IMG/VR virus record: IMGVR_UViG_3300025771_000033
Coordinates: 1-56,111 of that record
DNA: 56,111 bases
Source: a virus
Strand: one strand, 5' to 3'
Each line of letters begins with the position of its first letter. The first letter of the stretch is position 1. The translations under genes were made by a program, and so were the position numbers. The notes under the pieces were generated by a model that was not told the DNA's origin, did no database searches, and saw only the letters and a program-made list of their open reading frames with translations. Of the stretch, positions 48,461 to 55,782 are shown one piece after another.

Positions 48461-50963
48461 CATCGTTTATCTCCTTCATTTGTTCATTAGCAAGCTGCGT
48501 AAGATTTTGTAACGCAGCCATATCCATTTCTTTATCGTCTTCCATTTGTTTCTTTAACATATCAGCGGCAATTTTTGCCTCTTCAATTTCTTTTCGTGTA
48601 GCTAGTTCAGCTTCTTTCATCGCCTCTTTAGATTCACGATTAAGCTGAGATTGAGTTTCTCTTGAGTTAGCTGTTGCAGATGCTTTGAGCATTTCAATAA
48701 TCTGTGCAGTTTCTTTGATCTCAAGCTCTTTGTTTTTAATCTCAAGCTCTGCTGCGTCAGTTGCAGTCTCAGACTGAAGCTTCTGTTTCTCCAGTTCAAC
48801 CTTTGCCTGTTCCAGAGCAACAAGCTGTTGTTCAGGTGACTGCGCCTGACCCATGGCTTTATTGGCGTTCATTACCTGTTGCGCTGCTTGCGCCATAGCC
48901 ATCTCAACTACCGCAGGATTATTAGCCTGATCAGGCGTTTCTTTCATAAGCTCTTCAGAAATACCAACCATTTGTTCTTGGTATTTCATTACAGAGTGTT
49001 CTTGAATGTTTGCCTGAAGTATTGGAGAAATCCGCTGCATGATAGGATTAGCACCGTTCACTGGGTCTTGAAGATAAGCCATCTTTACCTGAATATGTGC
49101 ATCATGATTCTGACCGGGGAATGCTGCAATCGGAATACCTTTCGTTACAGCCATAATATCAGATACTGGATCAAGCGGTTGCGGTTCAATCTTAGGCGGA
49201 AGTATCTTTTCAATGTTAGGCATATTAGCCGCATTGAGAATAGTTCTATTTAGTTCTTCTAGATTAAACATTCCGGGTGGCGACTGCTGCGCCATCTGTA
49301 GCGCCATGTTTGCCATCATCATGCGATGTGCGTTGCTAGGAATGTTTGGATCAGATACTGGAATAATATCTATGCGACCGTCAAAGTCTGATTTGAAAAT
49401 GCTACGGTCTTCATAGGGAACATCATAAGGATATTCGTCTGGAAGATAGTCATAGTCAATACGAGCTAGAATACGGAACTCGTCTTTCTGAGACTTGTGC
49501 ATCCTTTTATGAATTGCTGTGAAGAATTTACTACTTGCTTCAAGCAAAGCCATAGTGGTGCCAACGGGTCCATAGGAGGCAGCGTCAGAGATAACTTGCT
49601 CCGTGCTGTCCGCAAACTTCTGACCAGCAGTAGCTACGAAGTTCAGCATCTGGAATAGAGTAGAGGAAGGCTCTTTGTAGGGAAGGGGAATAATAGCCTT
49701 TGATAAATCTACACCAGTTGCCTCAACCTCCTTGAACTCGCCGGGAGCGATAGGATCATTGTCGCCAACCATCCTGACTCCCTTAGCCTTAAACCCTCCC
49801 GGCAAATTGGCAAACTGTCCAGCATCTATGAGGGAACGCATAGCTGCCGTTGCACTCATTGTTAGATTGCCAAGGAAGTGAATAAGACCTAGGCCGTAAA
49901 AACCAAAGCCGGGAACAAATCTATAATGCACAAAGTGATTTACTTTTTCTTTGTTCGGGTCATCTTGCTTATAGTTTCTACGGATACTTAGAACCTGCCT
50001 AGACTGCTGTTCAACAGTCACGATATAGGGACAGGCTTCGTCTTCATCTTCAATATTAAGATAGCAGTGCTGTTCCAGCAGAACATACTGAGGATCATGA
50101 TCTGACGTGGGAGACAAACCAATAATCGTATCCATCTTTTCGCTAAAGGAAGTGCTGGGATAAGAAGACGGAGTTCCAAGCTCAACATCTCCATATACTC
50201 CAGCCCTCATATCCCGCTGCATTTCTACGGGGCTGCGATAGATAACATGCGTATAACGATCTGCATTGGAAAGATCAGTTGCATAGTATGACACGTAGAA
50301 CTGATCAATAGGAATAAACTCTGACTTAGGACGCTTCACGGTAGCATCATAGTACAGCTTTTTAAATGCAGAACCAATTAACGGCAGATGGAACAGCATT
50401 CTTTCAAACTCATCGAAGTACTCAGGCATCTGTTCAGTAAGCTGATAGTTCATGAAGTTCTGAACACGATTAGCCTGTAGTTCTTTTTCTGGTGTGGACT
50501 TACCCATTAACTGAGCTTTAACTGGTCCGTTGGCAGGGAATAGTTCGCCCGAAGCTTTAGACTGAAACTTAACTGCCGACTCAATCAGCAGAGGGTGTAC
50601 AGCGGTGCAAGCACCCTCAAAGGGTTCTGATCCCTGTTCAAGCTTTAGTCCTAGCAGATCAAAGCCACGCTCAAACATAGACTCCCACTCAGCACGAGAA
50701 TCTTTATCTGCTTCAAAGTTTTCTATTACGTCGTTGGCAATATCATCTAGATCATCTTCGTTCATATCCTCTGCCATATTGCCATACCATTCAGCAATAT
50801 CTTCAGAGGCTTCCATCGCTACATTTTCAGAAAAGTCTACAATAACACCACCGTCGTCGTCAATTTCAAAAGTAGCATCAATGTCCTCAACTTCAGGAGC
50901 AAGAGGAACTACGTTTGTTTCTTCTTCAGGTATACGATCAAAAGGATTACGTTCTGTTGCCAT
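48447..50963 (-). CDS. Portal protein
   Basis: 838 residues. Acidic N-terminal 100 residues, then FERGFDLLGLKLEQGSEPFE, IDQFYVSYYATDLSNADRYT, VHYRFVPGFGFYGLGLIHFL and SDAASYGPVGTTMALLEASS, all characteristic of the long podovirus portal group; the C-terminal 180 residues form a Gln/Glu-rich coiled-coil barrel (QQLVALEQAKVELEKQKLQS). It forms the dodecameric DNA gate at one vertex and anchors the terminase and tail adaptors. Length is greater than P22's (about 725). A neighbour with TerL, as usual. Confidence 0.88.
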   Translation of the reverse strand: MATERNPFDRIPEEETNVVPLAPEVEDIDATFEIDDDGGVIVDFSENVAMEASEDIAEWYGNMAEDMNEDDLDDIANDVIENFEADKDSRAEWESMFERGFDLLGLKLEQGSEPFEGACTAVHPLLIESAVKFQSKASGELFPANGPVKAQLMGKSTPEKELQANRVQNFMNYQLTEQMPEYFDEFERMLFHLPLIGSAFKKLYYDATVKRPKSEFIPIDQFYVSYYATDLSNADRYTHVIYRSPVEMQRDMRAGVYGDVELGTPSSYPSTSFSEKMDTIIGLSPTSDHDPQYVLLEQHCYLNIEDEDEACPYIVTVEQQSRQVLSIRRNYKQDDPNKEKVNHFVHYRFVPGFGFYGLGLIHFLGNLTMSATAAMRSLIDAGQFANLPGGFKAKGVRMVGDNDPIAPGEFKEVEATGVDLSKAIIPLPYKEPSSTLFQMLNFVATAGQKFADSTEQVISDAASYGPVGTTMALLEASSKFFTAIHKRMHKSQKDEFRILARIDYDYLPDEYPYDVPYEDRSIFKSDFDGRIDIIPVSDPNIPSNAHRMMMANMALQMAQQSPPGMFNLEELNRTILNAANMPNIEKILPPKIEPQPLDPVSDIMAVTKGIPIAAFPGQNHDAHIQVKMAYLQDPVNGANPIMQRISPILQANIQEHSVMKYQEQMVGISEELMKETPDQANNPAVVEMAMAQAAQQVMNANKAMGQAQSPEQQLVALEQAKVELEKQKLQSETATDAAELEIKNKELEIKETAQIIEMLKASATANSRETQSQLNRESKEAMKEAELATRKEIEEAKIAADMLKKQMEDDKEMDMAALQNLTQLANEQMKEINDDDER

Positions 50964-52309
50964 TATACGATTCCTAACATTCTTTTAGCAGCATCTTCAT
51001 CAATGCCATAAATATTTGCAATACGACTTACCCTTGATGGCGGTGTAGTTGCACGTCCTAAGTTAAAAGGAATAGCCGGAGTTTCTTCTACAGCAGCAGC
51101 AACTTCTAGAGGCTGTGGTTGAGGGGTTGGTCTGGGCTGTCTATAACGTCTGCTATAATCAGTAGGGTCTTCATATTCAACATAGCCTACCTGTTCATTT
51201 GTAGGGGGAGAGAAGTCTAAATCAAAAGACTGAATACCAAAAGTATCTTCAAGACTAAACGCTTCTGGTTCACTGGTTATACCAAAAGAAGAGAGGTCCA
51301 TAGTATCTTCTTCAGGACCAACAAGACCAACGGCCATCTCCTCATAAGAGGGAATACCAATATCAGGTGCCTCTGGAAGATCAACGCCTGTTGCTTCTTC
51401 AAACATATCTGCCATGTGACCCATGACACCCTTACCTGTTCCTGACAATGCAATATCGGTTAATGCACCCAGAGGACTCCCAGTAGCTATTGTTTGCGCT
51501 ACAAGGCCAAGACCCTGTGCAAGTCCTCTATCTCTTTCAGCCTCATTAAAAGATGCTTGCGGTCCAACAGGAGCATTCAAATCATAACCCATATTTTGAA
51601 CATCTTGCACTGAAACTTTTGAGTCTACAGGCGATATAGCATTATATTGAGTTAAAGCTTCTACTGTTGTAAGATTAGGATTTTGTAAAGCAAATTCTGT
51701 AAACTGATATTTTGCTGTCGTTGCTAGATCGGGAGAAGCAAAGGTTACATTGTTAGGATCATATGTTTGTCTAGTTTGTGGTTGAGCAAACCGTGCTTCA
51801 TATGGACCTCTATAGCCTAGACCAAAAGTTCTAAGACCTAGCTCCTCTAATTTGTTCATTTCCTCTGGATTATAAATACCATATTTAGCAGTATTTATAC
51901 TTCTTGCATCTAGTAAGTTTTGAGCAAGGCCGGGGTCAACTGCGGCAACATCAGCAAGCATACCAAAATAGTTTGCTGACAACTCGTTCATAACAGAGGG
52001 ATCAACCATACTGGGATCAAGACTAAAGGCTACATCTAGAGTAGGATCAGACAAAGCCATCGCATTTGCTGCGTCTACTTCTGCTTGACTTAGTGCGTTT
52101 GCCTGCGCTTGAGAGGCCGCTTCTGCTGCTGCCATTGACGATACCATATCAGGATTTGAAAGAGAAAAATCGTAGTCGCCACCAGCATCACCATCAGCGT
52201 CGCCATCACCCTCACCAAAACAAAAATGTTTCTGTTCGTAGGGGTTCACACCTAGAAACTCTAAGTTATCATAAATATTGTATCTGGATTTTTTATAGCC
52301 ATGTAACAT
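50963..52309 (-). CDS. Hypothetical virion-block protein (448 aa), Asp/Gly-rich start
   Basis: 448 residues. Near the start, FGEGDGDADGDAGGDYDF resembles Ca-binding Asp/Gly repeats but is too short to be RTX. Ala/Gln-rich helices (residues 60-110) and a Pro-rich segment near 390 follow; the C terminus (RVSRIANIYGIDEDAAKRML) may bind the portal or another protein. It starts 17 bases inside the acyltransferase gene and shares its last base with the portal start, so it could be the acyltransferase's partner or target. Function unknown. Confidence 0.62.
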   Translation of the reverse strand: MLHGYKKSRYNIYDNLEFLGVNPYEQKHFCFGEGDGDADGDAGGDYDFSLSNPDMVSSMAAAEAASQAQANALSQAEVDAANAMALSDPTLDVAFSLDPSMVDPSVMNELSANYFGMLADVAAVDPGLAQNLLDARSINTAKYGIYNPEEMNKLEELGLRTFGLGYRGPYEARFAQPQTRQTYDPNNVTFASPDLATTAKYQFTEFALQNPNLTTVEALTQYNAISPVDSKVSVQDVQNMGYDLNAPVGPQASFNEAERDRGLAQGLGLVAQTIATGSPLGALTDIALSGTGKGVMGHMADMFEEATGVDLPEAPDIGIPSYEEMAVGLVGPEEDTMDLSSFGITSEPEAFSLEDTFGIQSFDLDFSPPTNEQVGYVEYEDPTDYSRRYRQPRPTPQPQPLEVAAAVEETPAIPFNLGRATTPPSRVSRIANIYGIDEDAAKRMLGIV

Positions 52310-52691
52310 GATGTAACTCTTTCTTCCCCTTTTTAGTTCTAAAGAATTTTATTTTTCCTTTGACACCTAGATGTCTAGGAACTTTCTTTAGCTCTTTGAT
52401 TCCCTCTGCGGTTCCACCCATGGGACAGACAATATCCATAATCCATGGTACATGTCCACTATTCCAATCACTTGCATGAATGTTTCTTTTTGAAAACTCT
52501 CTTGCGTCTGATGCTTCCTGATTCATAAAAGCCCATGAGGCATAGAATAGTGGAACCTTTTCATTTGAAATAAAAATATATTGTTTAAGTTGTAGCGGCG
52601 GTAAAATTCTATGTACTATATCTTTGACGGTCCAGCTTCTATGTACCTCTGATAAACTTAAAGTATATATTATTTTTTCTAATTCAATCAC
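52293..52691 (-). CDS. HlyC-like toxin-activating lysine acyltransferase
   Basis: 132 residues. SEVHRSWTVKDIVHRILPPL (S14, H17), LKQYIFISNEKVPLFYASWA and WNSGHVPWIMDIVCPMGG (D86) align residue for residue with HlyC/ApxC: the catalytic His (HlyC His23) and Asp (Asp92) are kept. These enzymes move a fatty acyl group from acyl-ACP to a lysine of RTX toxins. HlyC is about 170 residues, so this is a shorter version. Function in a phage is unknown; it may acylate a virion protein or host protein. It abuts the cupin gene and overlaps the 448-residue gene. Confidence 0.82.
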   Translation of the reverse strand: MIELEKIIYTLSLSEVHRSWTVKDIVHRILPPLQLKQYIFISNEKVPLFYASWAFMNQEASDAREFSKRNIHASDWNSGHVPWIMDIVCPMGGTAEGIKELKKVPRHLGVKGKIKFFRTKKGKKELHHVTWL

Positions 52692-53305
52692 TACTTAATA
52701 CCTTTTGCGTGTTCTTCTCCTAACTCCTCACCGTTCCAACTATTAGCAATAGACTCTCCAGCCTTACCACTTAACCATTTTTGAACAGAGAAGAAACATG
52801 CTCCATTAGGACCAGACTCTGCGCCATGTACCGTATTTGGCTTTAGTCTTATCTTTCTCATATATGCAGAAGCTTTTCCATTTTTTTCTACATAGTGTCC
52901 TTCTTGTTTACTAAGAACTTCTTTTCCTTTAAACCTAAAATTTGTTCCATAAAGGTAGACAACATAACTATCTACATCAGGATGATTGTGATCGTAAGTT
53001 ACTGTATCAGGTTGCATATAAACAAGTTCTACCTGATACGGTCCATGTCTAAATAAAGTACAAGCAGTATGGCCTTCAATAAATAAAAGTGGATTATCAA
53101 AAGGAACTTGAAACTTATTTGGACACTCCTCAAAGTACCATCGCATAAACCCAGTTAGATCGTCATAAAACTCATAACCCAGATCATCTTTGATATAGGC
53201 CGATGGAAAAAGTTTTACTTCCGGCTTTTTATTTTTTTGAAGAGCAGAGATAAGAGCATTTAACTTATTATCTAGCTCGTTTACTTTTTTTTCTAAATTA
53301 ACCAT
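52691..53305 (-). CDS. Cupin-domain protein (204 aa)
   Basis: 204 residues. An N-terminal coiled coil (VNLEKKVNELDNKLNALISA, 2-21), then a cupin barrel: DHNHPDVDSYVVYLYG gives H106-x-H108-x3-D112 and later KPNTVHGAESGPNG gives H160, the usual metal ligands (Asp for Glu). Either a metal-dependent enzyme or a structural cupin. The ATG falls at the predicted transcription start of a late promoter with no ribosome site, so its messenger may be leaderless. It is followed without a gap by the acyltransferase. Confidence 0.75.
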   Translation of the reverse strand: MVNLEKKVNELDNKLNALISALQKNKKPEVKLFPSAYIKDDLGYEFYDDLTGFMRWYFEECPNKFQVPFDNPLLFIEGHTACTLFRHGPYQVELVYMQPDTVTYDHNHPDVDSYVVYLYGTNFRFKGKEVLSKQEGHYVEKNGKASAYMRKIRLKPNTVHGAESGPNGACFFSVQKWLSGKAGESIANSWNGEELGEEHAKGIK

Positions 53306-53311
53306 GTTATT

Positions 53312-53341
53312 ATTATAGCATACTTTTTCCGTTTTCCCAAA
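53312..53341 (-). promoter_or_regulatory. Late promoter, copy 1 (TTTGGGAAAA-N14-TATAATAATA)
   Basis: On the - strand TTTGGGAAAA (53341-53332), 14 bases, TATAAT (53317-53312) continuing AATAAC then ATG. TGC before the -10 makes it an extended -10. Begins one base after the terL stop; drives the cupin, acyltransferase and portal genes. Confidence 0.87.
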
Positions 53342-54880
53342 TCATACATTCCAGTATGTCGCAGTTTTCTGTCTAGGCTCGTCATCATACTCAGGATCAT
53401 CAGGGTGCGTCAGGTGCCATGAGTCCTTCAGATAGTGGATTGCCATCGTTAAGGCATCCACTTGGTCATCATGTGCTGCATTAGGAAAGCGTATCAGTTC
53501 TTCTATTAGATCGTCTGCCCACTTCTTGCCCTTGGGAATCCAGAGACGACCAGCCTCCATTATAGGAGTAGCCGCATAAACTCTGGAGGTCTTGTCTCTA
53601 TCTGGCAGATACTCCATTACAGGTAGGCCACCTCTACGCATATCCTGTATTAGAGATTGGCCCGAAGCTTTCTTTTCCACCATGCAGACATCAGGTCTAT
53701 GTTGGTTATACAGCTTCTGCGCCAGCCGCCTCAGTTCTGGATATTCAAAGCGGCCCTTGATGTTACCCAGTAGTATCAGGTGAGGAGCAAAGTCTTCATA
53801 GCCTTGCTCATCCTGATTGTACATGTAGAAGATACCCCATGTCTGTATTACGCTGTAGTCAGCAGTACTTGCTGTGGAGAATGCAGTATCAAATGTTTGT
53901 ATGACAAAATCACATGTGGGTGGATCACCATACTCCCAATCCTTGATCCAGCGTTTCTTTATGATGCCGCCTTCTTCCGGTGTGGGGTCTTGCATGTACA
54001 AGGCATTCCAGTACCTGCTACCGTTGCTGGCCTTGATCTCGTTCTCGTCTACCTTCAGCACATGGTCTGGTTTCCACTCAGGAAAGTAGCTGGTGCCTAC
54101 AGGTAGATCAAGAAGTTCTGCTGCATCTTCGTCAACCCATGCAGGTATCTTCACTACCTCCCAAGGTATCGTCTCATAGTCAGGCATGTTCTCCTGTTGC
54201 TTAAGAAGCCAGCCGCAGAGATCGTCATAGTGATATCGGGTGTTGATTATTACAATGGCCCCGTCAGGCATGATACGTGTGCGTAGACCTGCGGGATACC
54301 ATTCCTTGATGAAGCGTCTACCTGCGCTGGAGATTGCATCCTCTTCCGACATTGCATCGTCTAGGATTGCTACATGTGCGCCTCGACCAGCAATCTGAGA
54401 GCGGACACCAGCAGCATAGTAGGTTCCATTCTGGTTTGTCTTCCACTTACCTGCTGCCCTGACATCGCTACGTAGGGCCACTCCTCTGAATACCTTTGAG
54501 AACTCTTCGGTGTTAACAATATCTCTGACTGATCTACCAAAGTCACTGGCAAGCTGATCACTATGAGATATTGTCAGTAGTTCGTGTTCAGGGTTTCTAC
54601 CTATGTACCATGCAGGAAACAACTTAGAACAGACAACAGACTTAGAAGAACGTGGTGGTAGAAAGACCATCAGTCTTTTTATCTCACCATTTTCTACTTG
54701 TTGTAGTTTCTCTGATATAACTTCAATGTGCCGCCCCATTCTAAAGTCAGACACAATTGAAGGTGCCATCAATCTAACAAAAGACAAGAAGTCAGTGTTA
54801 CATTGATCATTAACTTGTTGAGACAACAAACCTTGAAGGTTTATATACGAATCTATGTAGTTACTATTTAAATTCTCCAT
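53342..54880 (-). CDS. terL: Terminase large subunit
   Basis: 512 residues from ATG 54880. ATPase: FLPPRSSKS (73-81) is the P-loop variant, VAILDDA (170-176) Walker B, followed by VIINTRYHYDDL. Nuclease (RNase H fold): FDTAF (D331), MVEKKASG (E402), AHDDQVDA (D471/D472). Pumps DNA into the prohead through the portal and cuts it. The frame extends upstream to 54988 but that part is low-complexity and crosses the promoter. ATG 54880 lies seven bases after the -10, again a leaderless arrangement. The small subunit is encoded far away on the other strand. Confidence 0.93.
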   Translation of the reverse strand: MENLNSNYIDSYINLQGLLSQQVNDQCNTDFLSFVRLMAPSIVSDFRMGRHIEVISEKLQQVENGEIKRLMVFLPPRSSKSVVCSKLFPAWYIGRNPEHELLTISHSDQLASDFGRSVRDIVNTEEFSKVFRGVALRSDVRAAGKWKTNQNGTYYAAGVRSQIAGRGAHVAILDDAMSEEDAISSAGRRFIKEWYPAGLRTRIMPDGAIVIINTRYHYDDLCGWLLKQQENMPDYETIPWEVVKIPAWVDEDAAELLDLPVGTSYFPEWKPDHVLKVDENEIKASNGSRYWNALYMQDPTPEEGGIIKKRWIKDWEYGDPPTCDFVIQTFDTAFSTASTADYSVIQTWGIFYMYNQDEQGYEDFAPHLILLGNIKGRFEYPELRRLAQKLYNQHRPDVCMVEKKASGQSLIQDMRRGGLPVMEYLPDRDKTSRVYAATPIMEAGRLWIPKGKKWADDLIEELIRFPNAAHDDQVDALTMAIHYLKDSWHLTHPDDPEYDDEPRQKTATYWNV

Positions 54881-54886
54881 AGTAAT

Positions 54887-54915
54887 ATTATACACTATAC
54901 TGTAAAGTTCTACAA
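54887..54915 (-). promoter_or_regulatory. Promoter of terL and the late module
   Basis: On the - strand TTGTAG (54915-54910), 17-base spacer, TATAAT (54892-54887), then ATTACT and the terL ATG. A housekeeping-type promoter with no TTTGGGAAA element, so it may fire earlier than the three other late promoters. Predicted start within a base of the ATG, with no ribosome site. Confidence 0.7.
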
Positions 54916-54992
54916 TAGAGATATTAAAAAAATAATAATAAAATACTATTAAGTAGTTAATTAGTACCGCCTTGTGGTATTTATGCAACAGT

Positions 54993-55139
54993 TATAGATA
55001 TCTTTTTTATATTGATGACAAGTCCGTAGTTTTTTGTAAATATCTGGGGGTGTTGTTTATATATATACATGCGTGTATGCATTTGCGCCCACCCCCACGC
55101 ATTATGCAACCCTCCCGACCAAGTTCTGAACAAGGAAAC
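54993..55139. other. AT-rich intergenic segment with nested inverted repeats; possible replication origin
   Basis: No gene on either strand. GGGGGTG (55046-55052) and CACCCCC (55090-55096) form an inverted repeat around an AT-rich segment with TATATATATA and the inner ATACA-TGCG-TGTAT. TGCAT/ATGCA repeats flank the right side. The place between the divergent modules fits an origin or control region, but no initiator boxes are recognised. Confidence 0.4.
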
Positions 55140-55192
55140 CTAATTAATCCCTTCATAGTAGTAACGAAGTGTTACTATGAAGGGTTAATTAG
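55140..55192 (+). repeat. Early-module long hairpin, copy 3
   Basis: Left arm 55140-55160 and right arm 55173-55192 (CTAATTAA-CCCTTCATAGTA type) pair over 20 positions with one bulged T. The core GTAAC...GTTAC offers an inner alternative. No gene follows for 270 bases, so unlike copies 2 and 4 it is not next to a ribosome site; it may act as a processing site of the early leader. Confidence 0.82.
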
Positions 55193-55282
55193 TTATTATA
55201 TTACAAACCCTCCCTGCCAAATTCATCCAGAGGATGCTTTGTAGTCAGCTTTCTACTACTTCGTAGTAATTCCAGAAACCTA

Positions 55283-55370
55283 GTTAAGCCCTTGACAAAG
55301 CGTAGCTTTTCCATGCTATGCAGTCTTTGCAAGACTGTCATGCAGGTGATGATATGCCAGAGGGCTTGAC
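55283..55370 (+). ncRNA. Multi-hairpin element in the early leader
   Basis: Outer helix GTTAAGCCCT (55283-55292) with AGGGCTTGAC (55361-55370), ten pairs with one wobble. Inside: AAAGC-GTA-GCTTT (55297-55309), CAGTCTT-TGC-AAGACTG (55321-55337, perfect) and a weaker GCA/TGC pairing. No open frame with a ribosome site. It looks like a structured leader RNA or small RNA of unknown class; it lies upstream of hairpin copy 4 and the gene at 55466. Confidence 0.5.
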
Positions 55371-55397
55371 GAGGCTTGACAACCCCAAATGATGAGG

Positions 55398-55449
55398 TTA
55401 ATTAATCCCTATAGAACGAACTCTATGAGTTCTATAGGGTATTAATTAA
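55398..55449 (+). repeat. Early-module long hairpin, copy 4
   Basis: Arms at 55398-55417 and 55429-55449 (TTAATTAAT-CCCTATAGAAC type) pair over 20 positions with one bulged base. The loop region also contains GAACTC-TAT-GAGTTC, an inner perfect hairpin. It ends four bases before the AAGGAG ribosome site of the gene at 55466, as copy 2 does before the primase-helicase gene. Confidence 0.85.
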
Positions 55450-55465
55450 ACCAAGGAGATTGACC

Positions 55466-55642
55466 ATGACAAACATCACCGTTCTTCAATCAGAGATTGA
55501 CGAGTTTCTTGATAGCAGCTTTCAGGTTCACACATCTGTGAACGGCGGAGCCGTCGATCTGCATGATGCGAATGGCGTATGGATCGCCACGTTGGACACA
55601 GACGAAGCAACGCTGGAAAACATCTTCCAGTTTCAGCGTTAA
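55466..55642 (+). CDS. First early gene, hypothetical protein (58 aa)
   Basis: 58 residues (MTNITVLQSEIDEFLDSSFQ...), small alpha/beta, acidic. AAGGAGATTGACC upstream gives a strong site and ATG 55466 is preferred to the TTG at 55460. GC-richer than its neighbours. It is bracketed by hairpin copies 4 and 5, and is the first gene of the rightward module, where phages usually place anti-host proteins. Not recognised. Confidence 0.7.
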   Translation: MTNITVLQSEIDEFLDSSFQVHTSVNGGAVDLHDANGVWIATLDTDEATLENIFQFQR

Positions 55643-55652
55643 ATCGGCATAC

Positions 55653-55704
55653 CTAATTAGCCCTTTATAGTAGAGTATCTACGATACTATAAAGGGTTAA
55701 TTAG
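55653..55704 (+). repeat. Early-module long hairpin, copy 5
   Basis: Arms at 55653-55672 and 55685-55704 (CTAATTAG-CCCTTTATAGTA type) pair over 20 positions with one G-T wobble; 12-base loop GAGTATCTACGA, almost the loop of copy 1. Starts 10 bases after the stop of the gene at 55466. Confidence 0.85.
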
Positions 55705-55722
55705 TTTTCGGAATCATTTTTC

Positions 55723-55782
55723 ATGGATGAACGGCAGAAATATCCATTTTCAGAGCCAGTTATCGTTTTTCATGAGCAGTGA
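55723..55782 (+). CDS. Doubtful 19-residue micro-ORF
   Basis: ATG 55723 to TGA 55780-55782 codes for MDERQKYPFSEPVIVFHEQ. GGA at 55710 is a weak ribosome site. It lies between hairpin copy 5 and the large structured element. Nothing else supports it; listed because the interval 55705-55778 has no other content. Confidence 0.25.
   Translation: MDERQKYPFSEPVIVFHEQ

Noticed and set aside
52200-52260. RTX toxin repeats in the 448-residue protein
   Set aside because: Only one short Asp/Gly-rich stretch is present, not the GGxGxDxUx nonapeptide array.
54881-54988. N-terminal extension of terL
   Set aside because: Low-complexity Ile/Tyr/Phe residues crossing the promoter; terminase homology begins after Met 54880.
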